From positions 8,742,001-8,806,000 of the forward strand of contig NW_027331831.1 in assembly GCF_033568475.1 (NCBI RefSeq): a DNA stretch of 64,000 bases, read 5' to 3'. The first letter of the stretch is position 1; every line of letters begins with the position of its first letter. This document shows, piece after piece, positions 49,080 through 61,424 of this stretch. The position numbers and the translations under genes were made by a program. The stretch is from Henckelia pumila (Eukaryota; Streptophyta; Magnoliopsida; Lamiales; Gesneriaceae). Under the pieces are notes generated by a model. The model saw nothing but the letters and a program-made list of their open reading frames with translations, did no database searches and was not told where the DNA came from.

Positions 49080-49299
49080 TAATACTCCTTGTTTAGATGT
49101 CATCTTGTTGATCTGATTTAATATTGTTTACAACACACAAACAATAGATGGAGTCAAACACGGAACTAGCTTAGATCAATCTTAGGTTATAGCTCATACA
49201 ATTTTTTTTTTATTATCTAGGTAAATTTTTTTATTTAGTCCAATAGAGCTCACATTTCCACAGCCGAAGCCTAGCACATTTTCTTAATTCTAGCGTATA

Positions 49300-49605
49300 A
49301 TTTTATTGTCATTTTGCGATTTTGGTCTGTCAAATTTGAGATTTTGTGACTTTTGTTATCTATGTTATCAAATTTCAATTTTAATCTTGCAATTTTTTTT
49401 TTGGAAATTGTAATTATTTTTCTCACTATACACATCAGTATCCCATCAACACTGAATTGTTTTCATGTCAGAGGATTCAAGTCGAAAAAAATATGAAATT
49501 TGTCGAAAACGAAGATAACAGACTAAAATTGAAATTTGACAACATATAAGATCAAAATCGCAAAGAGACAAATATATATGACAAAAAAACACAATTTTTC
49601 AGTTT
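49300..49605. mobile_element. Second copy of the 28700-29007 MITE family
   Basis: Shares attttgcgattttggtc near the left end and gactaaaattgaaat, then atcaaaatcgcaaagagacaa, near the right end with 28700-29007, plus the cacatcag/catcaacactg centre. Boundaries are approximate. Confidence 0.65.
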
Positions 49606-50288
49606 TTGTGAATAGTACAATATAATGTTTTTTTGTAATAATATATCATTTATTATATTAGGTTCAAGCCCACCCAACTCTAATTCATGGATTCGTCACT
49701 GGCTGAAGTCACAACAAGACCCTCTATTGTTACTTACACGACGACGATTTCTCCAGCCAAAACTTACGCAGTGTCGAAAAATCCCGAGGTAGCAAACCCG
49801 CCAAGCACGAGCCCAATGATAACCCCTTTGATGTTCCTCATTTTTTTGATATGATTGCGGTATGGCTGCAATCCGTCGCGGATCTAGGAAATTTCATTGA
49901 GGAGGCGAAATATTATTATTGTTATTTTTTAGAATACTGTTAAAATAAATATTAATAGTAAGATAAATTTTATTTAACAATTATGCATGTGGATCGAGTG
50001 AACTTATAATTTTTTTATAAAAAATAATTTAATTATTAAATTATAAAACACTTATTTAAAAATTAATAAGAACTATGAGAGATTTTGATTAAATTAAAAT
50101 GGCAACACTCTGACTGTCTCTAGCTACAATATTTGTATAGCACCCAGAGTAATTATATATTGTTGACGTGGTAAATCATGAGACATTAGATCTATCATTG
50201 AGGTATTACTCATATGTTAGGTTGAAATCTACCATGCTTCGGATGAGTTTAAATCAAGATTACTTATAATATAATGTGGCCTTGTTGT
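49606..50288. other. Spacer before copia element
   Basis: No gene. It contains a ctaattcatggattcgtc segment shared with the element at 35036-35583. The rest is unremarkable AT-rich DNA. Confidence 0.4.
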
Positions 50289-51120
50289 TGTTGGAAAAAT
50301 TGTTGGACAAGTTGGATAGTTTGAATGAGATTGATGATCATTATCCCACATTGGTAAAATGTGGGAATAGATGACACTATATAATGCCCAAGTTTAGACA
50401 ATGGGTTGGGGCCCCAAGGGGTGCCCATGTTTGTTAAAGGGAGCGAACCTAGATTATGCTAGGTTCGAACCGTTGACCGCGCGCGCGCGCCGCCGTTCGA
50501 CCGGCCGGCTCGGCTCGGCACGGACACGGGCGTGGCTGGGTTGGGCTGGGCTGGCTTTGACATGAATAAAATTTTTGGACAAAATAAATTAATTAATGCA
50601 GTCCAAACCAGTGCGTCTTTTTGGCTGAAAGAGTGCGTCCTTTCGGTCCTAACCATTGCAACTTTTCGGTCATGCATGCATCGAAGTGGTGCGACTGTCC
50701 GAGGCATCCTTCCAACATCTATAAATAGACCCTATCTGTAATCATTCATACTCGCTCATTTTTTATTCTCTTTTGGACATGCATGCATCGAAGTGGTGCG
50801 ACTGTCCGAGGCATCCTTCCAACATCTATAAATAGACCTCGTATGTGATCATTCATACTCGCTCATTTCTGATTCTCTCTTTCTCTCTTGCATACTCATA
50901 CATTTCGAGACTGAGTTTCTTAAAAACTTTCAAGTGTTCGTAGTGCTTCGATTTTGTAGTGCTACTAATCGAAGTTGGTAGATAGTGTTCTATCTTGAGA
51001 GACACTTTGATCAACCCGTAAGCACCTAGGCGGGCAAATTTGTCTTAAAGATAGAGAGTCAAACTCTCGGCCCGCTATCGTCTCTGTTGCTACGTGCATG
51101 CTGTTGAAAGGTTCATAACA
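50289..51120 (+). repeat. 5' LTR of copia element, with promoter duplication
   Basis: 832 bp, TGTTGGAAAAATTG to GGTTCATAACA. It contains a 107-bp tandem duplication (from 50671 and from 50778) so that TATAAATA occurs twice (50720, 50827). The 3' LTR has it once. Other indels also distinguish the LTRs. Confidence 0.92.
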
Positions 51121-51139
51121 AGTTTAAGACAAATTTTGT

Positions 51140-54100
51140 ATGATGGCTACTGATCCATCTGTCAGTGTCACGCCGCCCTCTGTTATGCCCCCACCACCGC
51201 CCCTTGTTACGCCGCCACCACCTATTACACCGGTTGTCACGGCCTCTGCTGCTTCTAATGCGCATGCCGAGAAACCTGAGAAGTTCTCCGGTACTGACTT
51301 CAAGACATGACAACAAAAGATGTTGTTTTACCTCACAACACTTCATCTTGCGAGGTTTTTGAAAGAAGTTGTTGTTGTTCCGGCACCGGATGCTGACACA
51401 CAAGCAAGGTCTGCTTTTGATGCATGGTCTCACAACGACTTCTTGTGCCGGAACTACATTCTGAATGAGTTGGATAATACGTTGTACAGCGTATACTCTG
51501 CAACCAAGACTGCTAAGGAATTGTGGGATTCCTTGGAGAAAAAGTACAAGACCGAGGATGCTGGCACAAAGAAGTTTGTAGTCGGAAAGTTTCTCGAATT
51601 TAAGATGGTTGATACCAAGATGGTGATTAGCCAAGTGCAAGAGTTCCAAATCATCCTCCATGACATAATGGCTGAAGGGATGATGATCAGTGAATCCTTC
51701 CAAGTTGCTGCGCTAATCGAAAAGATACCACCTTTATGGAAAGAATTCAAAAATTATTTGAAGCATAAACGCAAGTAAATGGGGCTCGAGGACTTGATCG
51801 TTAGACTGCAAATTAAGAAAGACAATCGCAAAGCAGAGATCAAAGGTGGTAAGATGCCGATGGAAGCAAAGGCAAACCTGGTGGAGCCAAACACTACGAA
51901 GAAAAGGAAACATTTTGGGAAAGATGTGAAGCAAGGAAAGAACAAGAAGTGGAAAGGAACATGTTGGAATTGTGGGAAGACGAACCACAAGGCCAAGGAT
52001 TGTCGCTTACCGAAGAAGGACAATCAGTACCGGACAAATGTTGTTCAACACAAATCTGTGCCTATTGACTTATCTGAAATAGATCTGTTAGCAGTAGTAT
52101 TCGAGGCTAACATGGTTGATCATCCTAGAGAATGGTATATCGACACTGGAGCAACACGACATATTTGTGCTGACAAGGAGTTATTCTCGAAGTATACTCC
52201 TATAAGTGGAAGACAACTCTATATGGGTAACAATGCAACTTCCAACATCATTGGATTAGGCAAAGTGGTGATCAAGATGACTTCAGGAAAGGAGCTTACT
52301 CTCATCGATGTCCTCCATGTTCCGGACATAAGAAAGAATCTTGTATCGGGCTCTAAACTGGTCAAGGCCGGATTTAGAATAGTGTTTGAAGCCAGCAAAA
52401 TTGTAATCATGAAAAATGGACAGTTCTTAGAAAAAGGATATATAGAAAAAGGACTGTTCAAGATGAATGTAATGACTGTACTTCGCGAGTTTGAAAGTAA
52501 TAAAGTTAATGCTTTGAATTATTTGGTTGAATGTTCTAATTTATAGCATACTAGATTAGGACATGTTAACTTCAACACTTTGAAAAAACTCAGAAAGTTA
52601 AATCTTATTCTAAAGACTAAGATTGATTCAAACTACAAATGTGATGTATGTGTTGAAACTAAATTAATTAAAGTACATTTTCACAAAGTGGAAAGAAGTA
52701 CGATACCTCTAGAACTAATTCACACTGACATTTGTGATTTAAAGTTTGTACAAACTAGAGGTGGGAAAAAGTAATTTATTACATCCATTGATGATTGCAC
52801 TAGATTCTGTCACGTGTTTCTGTTGAGAAGCAAAGATGAAGCTCTAGAAGTCTTTAAAACTTATAAAAATGAGGTTGAAAATCAACTTGAAAAACGAATC
52901 AAGAAAATCCGTAGTGATAGAGGAGGTGAATATGTTGCTCTGTTTGAAGAATTTTTCAATGAATCTGGCATTATTCATCAAACAACTGCTCCTTATTCAC
53001 CACAATCTAATGGTGTTGCGGAAATAAAAAACCGTACTCTGAAAGAAATGATGAATGTCATGCTAATAAGTTCTGGACTACCCCAAAACTTGTGGGGGGG
53101 AAGCAATACTTTCGGCAAATCATATTCTTAACAAAATTCCACATAAAAAGAAGAATGAAACTCCTTACGAATTGTGGAAAGGACATAAGCCCTCATACAA
53201 ATACTTGAAAGTGTGGGGGTGTTTGGCGAAAGTAGAAATACCAAAGCCAAAACAAGTGAAGATTGGACCTAAGACTGTAGATTGCATCTTCATTGGATAT
53301 GCAAACAACAGTAGTGCATATAGATTCCTAGTGCACAAGTTAGTGATTCCTGGTATACATGAAAATACGATTATTGAATCAAGGAATGCTGCATTTTTTG
53401 AGAACATCTTTTCTTGTAAAGAAGGAAAAAAAAATAGCTCTTTCAAAAGAGTTCATGAATCCACTAATGAAGAAACTCATGAAAGTGAAGAACCAAGGCG
53501 TAGTAAGAGAGCTAAGATAGCTAAAACTTTTGGTCCTGATTTTCTTAGTTATGCAATAGAAAATGATCCAAGGACCTTAAGCGAAGCGTTATCTAGTCCT
53601 GACGCTCCGCTTTGGAAAGAGGCCATAAACAGCGAAATAGATTCCATCATGCAAAATCATACTTGGGAATTAGTAGATTTCCCACCAGGAAGCAAACCTT
53701 TAGGATGCAAATGGATCCTAAAAAGAAAATATAAAGCTGATGGATCTGTTGAAAAATACAAAACAAGGCTACTGGCTAAAGGATTTAGACAAAAAGAAGG
53801 GTTGAATTTCTTCAATACATATTCACCTGTTACGAGAATAACGTCTATTCGAGCACTTATAGCAATTGCTGCTTTAAATAATCTCAAAATTCATCAAATG
53901 GATGTAAAGACGGCATTTCTAAATAGTGAGTTGGAAGAAAAAATATATATGGAACAACCTGACGGTTTTATTGCTCCTGGTCAAGAAAAGAAAGTGTGCC
54001 GACTCGTTAAGTCATTGTATGGACTAAAACAAGCTCCTAAACAATGGCATGAAAATTTGACAAAACAATGATGTCAAATGGATTCAAGATTAACGAGTGT

Positions 54101-55139
54101 GATAAATGTGTTTATATAAAGGGCACATCTGACTCATATGTAATTGTTTGTCTATACGTAGATGACATGCTCATAATGGATAGTAGTCATGATATCATCA
54201 TGAATACTAAGAAAATGTTGACAAAACATTTTGACATGAAAGATATGGAAAAAGCAGACGTTACCTTAGGAATTAAGATTGAAAAACCGTCTGAAGGAAT
54301 TACCCTAACACAATCTCATTATATTGAGAAAGTACTTAGGAAATTCAATGCGTATGATGTTACGCCGGTAAGATCACCCGTAGATTTAAATTTACATTGA
54401 TCTAAAAATCGAGGTGAACCCGTATCTCAACAGCAATATGCAAGGATTATTGGAAGTCTAATGTATATTACAAATTGTACTCGTCTTGATATTGCTTACT
54501 CAATAAATAAATTGAGTAGATTCACAAGTAATCCTAGTCATGATCATTCGAAAGCATTGGAAAGAATATTTAAATACCTAAAGTATTCAATGGACTATGG
54601 ATTACATTATGCAACATATCCTTCTGTACTTGAAGGATATTGTGACGCAAATTGGATTTCAGACACAAAAGACTCGAAGTTCACAAGTGGATAATGTGTT
54701 CACCATCGGTGGAGAAGCTGTGTCATGAAAATCCTCTAAACAAACGTGTATAGCTCGTTCAACAATGGAATCGGAATTCATAGCTTAAGACAAAGTGGGA
54801 GAAGAAGCGGAATGACTTCGTAATTTTCTAGAAGATATTCCGTGTTGGACGAAACTAGTGTCAGCAATAATGATACATTGGGATAGTCAGTCGACTATAG
54901 GTAGGGCACAAAGTAGTATGTATAATGATAAGTCAAGACACATATGTCGAAGACATAATACCATTAGGCAGTTGATCTCAAATGATGTTATCGCAATTGA
55001 TTATGTAAAATCAAAAGATAACTTAGCGGATCCATTGACAAAAGGTTTAGGGAGAGATCAAGTAAACTGCTTATCAAGAGGAATGAGATTAAAACCTACA
55101 AAATTAAAGAATATTCATAGCGGAAACCCAACCTTGTAG
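51140..55139 (+). pseudogene. Copia gag-pol, multiply interrupted
   Basis: Gag starts at ATG 51140 with a Pro-rich leader and is cut by TGA at 51308 where related elements have Trp. It continues to TAA at 51776. Then come a CCHC knuckle (CWNCGKTNHKAKDC, ~51964), protease DTGATRHIC (~52144), TAG at 52544 in place of a conserved Trp before HTRLGHVN, the integrase core (~52720-53090, with TAA at 52772 and a frameshift at the G-run near 53093), RT (~53610-54400; YVDDMLIM at ~54158; frameshift near 54055) and RNase H (~54630-55060; DNLADPLTKGLG). Catalytic residues remain visible but the frame is broken in at least eight places. Confidence 0.88.
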
Positions 55140-55654
55140 ATTGGAGATCCCAAGATCTTGATTCAATGGGAAAATCAAGTAATGAATGATCGCTTGCACT
55201 TAGAACTTCGTTCTATTCTAATTCCTTGGATAAAAGTGCAACCTGTGCAAGTAGTGAGGTTAAGTTTTAACAAACTTTTAATGATTCCTATATTTCTTTA
55301 AGAAATAGGGTATGACAGGATACTCATATAATAGGAGGTCACCTATTTAAGTGTGAAGACGGGCTGCTTCAATGAAACACTTAAGAATCCAAGATGTTGT
55401 CCAGGGCCAAAACAGACAAAACCATGAGAACAAATAAAGTGTGAGAAAAATTATTGTGTGAATACCGTTGTCTTGTTTTACATCAACGGCTGAATAGTTC
55501 AAGACATCACCACGTTTACTAGGCAGCCTAGTAAATCCGATAGTATTTCACTAAGGAAGGTTCAAAACCGCAAGCTACCTCTCCCAATACAATAATTTTT
55601 CGTAAGAAACTCTAATTTAGCATATGCATACATATTCGCATAAATTCACATTCA

Positions 55655-55664
55655 TGTGGGGGAT
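55655..55664 (+). other. Polypurine tract of copia element
   Basis: tgtgggggat lies directly before the 3' LTR. Confidence 0.75.
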
Positions 55665-56443
55665 TGTTGGAAAAATTGTTGGACAAGTTGGATAGTTTGA
55701 ATGAGATTGATGCTCATTGTCCCACATTAGTAAAATGTGGGAATAGACGACACTATATTATGCCCAAGTTTAGACAATGAGTTGGGGCCCCAAGGGGTAC
55801 CCATGTTTGTTAAAGGGAGCGAACCTAGACTATGCTAGGTTCGAACTGTTGACCACACGCACGCGGAGCGGCGCGGCCGGCACAACACGGCCATGGGCGT
55901 GGGTTGGGCTGGGCTGGGCTGGGCTGGCTTTGACATGAATAAAAATTTTTGGACAAAATAAATTAATTATTTTATTAAGTATTTTGTTTCCGGAAAGTCA
56001 GTGTGCATCTATGCAACTCTTCAGCCCGAATCAGTGCAACTTTTTGGTCCGAACCAATGCGTCTTTTTGGCTGAAAGAGTGCGTCCTTTCGGTCCTAATC
56101 ATTGCAAATTTTCGGCCATGCATGCATCGAAGTAGTGCGACTGTCCGAGCCATTCTTTTAACATCTATAAATAGACCCCGTCTGTGATCATTCATACTCG
56201 TTCATTTCTGATTCTCTCTTCCTCTCTTGCATACACATACATTTCGAGTCTGAGTTTCTTAAACACTTTCAAGTGTTCGTAGTGCTACTAATCGAAGTTG
56301 GTAGATAGCGTTCTATTTTGAGAGACACTTTGATCAACCCGTAAGCACCTAGACGGACAAATTCGTCTTAAAGATAGAGAGTTAAACCATCGACCCGCTA
56401 TCGTCTTTGTTGCTGCATGCATGCTGTTGAAAGATTCATAACA
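55665..56443 (+). repeat. 3' LTR of copia element
   Basis: 779 bp, same termini as the 5' LTR. It has a single TATAAATA (56166), retains a segment at ~55975-56050 that is reduced in the 5' LTR, and lacks the promoter duplication. Confidence 0.92.
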
Positions 56444-57581
56444 GTATAATTGTAGTTTTCACAATAAGTAAATTGTGGGTCATGCTCTCATCAAAGTAAA
56501 TTCACTATCTTGCGTCATTCAATTGCCCAATTTAGCCGATAATTAAAAATAATTGTTAGGTCCACAACTTTTGTGGGAAGTGGAGACGTATGCTCCAGCA
56601 TTTAAATAATTTGATGTCGAGTGGAGTTTTCGATATTATTGTAGATTCGAACGTGTGGATATAGAAATAATTTATATTAAACCGTAAATAATATTTTGAG
56701 ACTCGATTTCGAATAGTCAATTTTCATGCTACGGTGTATTTTGTTTTTAAAGAAAGAAAACTACTTTTAAAAATGTAACATTTATTACTTCGTCTAATTA
56801 TAGAGGTTTTCTTTATTTTTCCCACATATTAGAAAATTTATTGAAAATATCAATTAACAAACTTATTGAGTGTTTATATAAATGGCTTTTTTTAAACATT
56901 TCCAATATATAGTTAATTATAAGATCTCAAATTAAACAGATGTACATTAATCAAATAGTAGAAAATCTAGCTAAATATGATATATGCTTTGTATATTTGG
57001 GATTTAAAAAAATGATCAGAATGGGGCGAGGGGAGTACACCACCTTTGAAAAAACGATAAGATCAATAAAAGACTCCAATTTAAAGTTTTTCAAGTGATT
57101 ATCAGTTAATGAATAATGAATAATCTATAAACACCAAAACAACTTGTAATCATGCCACTCATATTTTAACATTAAAAATCTTGCAGTGCACAAAATAAAA
57201 CTTTTGATACAAAAATAACATTTTTATAGATTGGGTCGAAAATCAATCGCACAAGATTAATGCAAGCAGAATTTGAGTGGACCAATGAAATCCCACGTTG
57301 ACCTTCTTTGAGTGTCAAATTCCTACACAACAATTGAAAGGGTTTTGTAATATTCCCTTTGTAAAGCTCCTTCGAGACTCGAGAGGGAGGCTCCACGTTT
57401 GTTATTGGATTCAATATAAAAACATACAGGCGTATTAGCGCGTATCATGTTCTGGGCGAACAGATATTTGTAAGGTAAACCCTTCTTCCCACGTGTTCCA
57501 AAATCCCAACTTTCTCAAAGATTCGTCATCAAAGTAGTTTTTAGGGCTCCAAGAATTCAGATTCGTACCGGGGGAAGAAAG
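56444..57581. other. Spacer and ALB3 promoter
   Basis: No gene. The last ~150 bp before the ATG are probably 5' UTR. No repeat was recognised. Confidence 0.5.
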
Positions 57582-60500
57582 ATGTCGTTTTTCTTGTATT
57601 CAATCGGCCCAAATTTAGTTGTATCACCATTTCCAGGCAGAACAAGAACTCCGAGCCCGGTTCTACCCGGAACCCGTTTCAATGATTTCAAGATTCAGAG
57701 ACCTTATTTGAGGGGCAGTTTTGGGGTGACCCGATTTGGATTGGGCCAGGTTCCATTTCCTGACCCGGACAATGCTGAGTTGGTGATTAAGGACTTATTT
57801 GGGAGAGTTGAAGGCTTTCTTTATACTATTGCTGATTCTGCAGTTAGTAATTCTTTGGATACAGTTGACGGAGCTGCTGCTACGAAGCAGAGTAGTGACT
57901 GGCTTTCTGGGATTACTAATGCCATGGAGGCCGTGTTGAAGGTTTGTTCAAGTTTTGATTGTTAAATTTTCTGTCTTATGTCTAGAAATTTGTGAACGGA
58001 AAAAGTTACGATTTTTGTTTGTTTTTCATTCTTCTTTTTGTATGCGGAATGTGAACTTGATTGTTGGACTTGACTCTTGAGCTATATAGAAGTGAGTTGA
58101 AAACATAAACTTGTGATTTTGGACAAATGAAATGGGAAGGAGGTTGGGGTTTTGAGAAGGTATATGGAAGGATTAGAGGTTTACTTTTTGGGTTAATGAA
58201 CTCTTGATTTGATTGTACTGATGGGATTTTTAAGCTTTATATACTACGCTTTTAAGCTTGCAGGAGAAGGATTTGGTTCATTGAGGTGACTGTGTTCTCT
58301 GTCATTTAAGTATTTATATTGATAAAGCAAGTTTAAAATGTAATAGATGCCAAATGCATCACTTCAAACAATAATTTCATATTGATGGTTTATATGTGTT
58401 ACTGGTACCTTATTGATTAGAATAAAGATTGTTTCTTTTTCTAACTTTAATCGAAGTTTTGTTGTATCTCAGGTTCTGAAAGATGGACTTTCTACTCTAC
58501 ACGTTCCCTATGCATATGGTTTTGCAATCATCTTACTGACTGTACTTGTTAAAGCTGCCACATTTCCTTTGACAAAGAAACAGGTTACTTCAATCTGCTA
58601 TTTGGCTTTTGATTTTGAAACAATTCTTGTGTATGAAGTCACTTTGTTTGCTGATGATTAGTCTCTCTGAGTGAAATGTATTCTCACTTTGCCTTTGTGA
58701 CTTACTGGCTTTTAAGCAATCTCCACTTAGTGCTTTCTGAAACCGTGATGTTCAGGCGGAATCAGCAATGGCAATGCAGTCTTTGGCACCTCAAATTAAG
58801 GCTATTCAGGAACGATATGCAGGAGACCAGGTCACAATTTTGTCCTTCTGAGTTTCATTATCAAAATTGTGAACTTGTTAGTTTTCTTTTTAATGGTTAA
58901 AAATCTAGATGGTTAGATTGGTTGATCCTTAGGTTTGTTAAAGCTTATTTGACCAAAGTTGATTGACGTAATAACAGTATTTTGGCACTTGACTCTCGAT
59001 CAGTAAGTTTTTCCTTCCATACCTGTAATCATTTTCTTTTTGTGGCTGTCTTTGCAGGAGAGGATTCAACTCGAAACGGCTCGATTATATAAATTAGCTG
59101 GTATAAATCCACTCGCAGGTACTAAACCGAATGCCAGATCTCTCCTTGTTGATATTAGATTAAGAATATAGTAAAATTTTATAATTTAGCATACTCAATT
59201 CTCCTGTACATTATATAATTGTTCTTGTAATTATCGTTGAATTTTTTGCTATTTTTACCATTACTTTCATTCTTTGTGGTTCTGAATTTCTTTCCCTTCT
59301 TTTTGTTTGCTGCAGGATGTCTTCCTACACTTGCCACCATCCCAATATGGATTGGGCTTTATAGAGCTCTTTCAAATGTGGCAGATGAGGTAAATTTGGC
59401 CGCCAACCAATCCAACCCCCTTCCTCTCTTTTTCTCAATTTTTTTTCCTACTTTTATCTTCTCACTATACCCTACAATGTCTCTGTCTTGATGGGAATCT
59501 TGATGTAATGTAAAGGGACTTTTAACGGAAGGTTTCTTCTGGATACCCTCTCTGTCTGGTCCAACTACCATTGCTGCTCGACAAACTGGTAGTGGCACCA
59601 GTTGGCTTTTCCCATTCATCGTAAGACAATCTATCATCCTTCTCAATTTACATCAGTGGCTTAGTTAATGCAAAAACAGTTGGTCAGAATATTAACTTTA
59701 AGAAGTGTATTACTTGAATGTTAACAATAATCAACCTTATTTTATAAATGAGTCAAGTTCGCAGGTTGCATAGAATTTCATGCTACCCATCTTTCTTTTT
59801 TAGTAGAATTACGAGAAATTATTAGACTATTTACATTAAACTATTTTCTTTGTGGTTCTGCTACTCCTTTGTCGTAGCATCCGATACTAAATTCAAGTAG
59901 TATCCGTCCCGGCCCTGGTATGTTAGATTGAAAATGACAGCATACTGATGAGACATCTTTGGTGTCATCTTTTTCATCGTAGGATGGTCATCCTCCACTT
60001 GGATGGTCAGATACATTGGCATATCTCGTTTTACCTGTACTCCTGATTACCACTCAATACATCTCTCTACAGATTATGCAACCTCCACAGGTTTGTCTCA
60101 CTGGCAATATCTATTTATTTAGTTGTATCTTAAAGGGAAACAATAAGTTGTGAATTACTAAAGTATTGTATGGTGGAACTTTAGATCACAACTCAGTGTC
60201 TGATCAGATGGGTCGCTTCTTCTTTTTGTTTCGTTTTGTTTTTTGTTTTTTGTTTTTTTTTTCAATTTTCTTGTAATAATGCAGCTTTGAATTTTTACTA
60301 TATGACCTGCTGACATTGCTCTTTTTCAGTGTTTCTTATCAAAAAAAACATTGCTCTTTTTCAGTTTACCGAATTACTGTATCAAACATGGGAGTCTGAA
60401 ATTGAAATACTTTAAGGTTGTAATTACGAATTTGTATCTGATGAGGATTTTTCTTTGACCACTTTCAGAGCAACGATCCAAACCTAAAGAATTCCCAAGC

Positions 60501-61424
60501 CATAACCAAATTACTACCCTTGATGATAGGCTATTTCTCTTTATCAGTTCCTTCTGGCTTGAGTCTTTACTGGTAAGCACCCAATTTTTCCATATGGTTT
60601 CTTTTTCACCATATAATAATAATTTGGCGCGTGTATATAATGTTAGGCTAACAAACAACATACTAAGTACCACTCAACAAGTTTGGCTACGGAAATTTGG
60701 TGGTGCGAAAAATCCCGTCAAGCAAATTAGTGATGACACAGTAAAGGAAGAACAATCCCAATCCTTCAAGTCAATAACTGAAGTATCTCCCACGGCCTCT
60801 AAGGTTGTTAAGAAAGAAGAGAAGCTTACGTCAGATTCAGAAGGGCTTCGTCCTGGTGAAAGGTTTAAAATTTGTGGTTTACCTGATAATCAATATTTTG
60901 TCTTTCAGATTATATTATTTTTGTCTGACCTGTATGTTGTCCAGGTTTAAACGATTAAAAGAGGAAGAAGACCGGAGAAGACGGCAAAGAGAGGAAGAGA
61001 AAAGCAGAAGCGAAGAAACAGTAGCTAAAGAAATTCAAACAACAAATGGGAAAGTAAATAAAGAAGCCAGTCCACTTAATGACTTTACTGTGAATGGTGA
61101 TGAGGTTGACTCGGAGGATGACGAGGAAAATGATGAGATTTCAGATAGTCGTAAGAGTGAAAAAAGTGATCAGAATCTCTATGAAAATGTTGAAAAGGTA
61201 CCGTTGTTGCATTCTTGATTACATGGATCACAAAAATAAATTTCTGCAAAATTTTGTAGGATAGAGCATATACCTTCATGCCAGAAATTTTAGCATGCAA
61301 TCAGTAATAATATGACTAGGCTATTTTAAATTTTAGAATTAAAACACCCTAATGCCATGTGTCAATTATTTTACTACAGACGCGAAACACTCAAGACTCA
61401 GAAGAAATATTCAGTCTCTCATAA
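57582..61424 (+). CDS. ALB3: ALB3 thylakoid membrane insertase (OXA1/YidC family)
   Basis: Eleven exons: 57582-57941, 58473-58583, 58756-58830, 59058-59118, 59316-59389, 59516-59620, 59983-60090, 60469-60572, 60647-60862, 60945-61197, 61380-61424; 503 aa, phases consistent. The N-terminus (~60 aa) is Ser/Arg/Pro-rich like a transit peptide. The insertase core starts at VLKDGLSTLHVPYAYGFAI and includes FPLTKKQAESAMAMQSLAPQ, GCLPTLATIPIWIGLYRAL, FPFIDGHPPLGWSDTLAYLV, LLPLMIGYFSLSVPSGLSLY and LTNNILSTTQQVWL. Together these are the five membrane helices of the family. The stromal tail is highly charged (EEEDRRRRQREEEKSR, then an acidic DDEENDEIS). Known role: inserting light-harvesting proteins with the chloroplast SRP pathway. 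The last two exons are less conserved; the end (TRNTQDSEEIFSLS) lacks the basic terminus I expect. Confidence 0.95.

Larger units (their letters stand above)
50289..56443 (+). mobile_element. Ty1/copia LTR retrotransposon, degenerate (TNT1-94-like)
   Basis: Two LTRs flank gag, protease, integrase, RT and RNase H in copia order. The polyprotein has several stops and frameshifts. The wording resembles what is commonly annotated as TNT1-94-like copia (Tork-type). Five bases before (GTTGT) and after (GTATA) do not match, so there is no clean target duplication. No standard initiator-tRNA primer site follows the 5' LTR. Confidence 0.93.
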
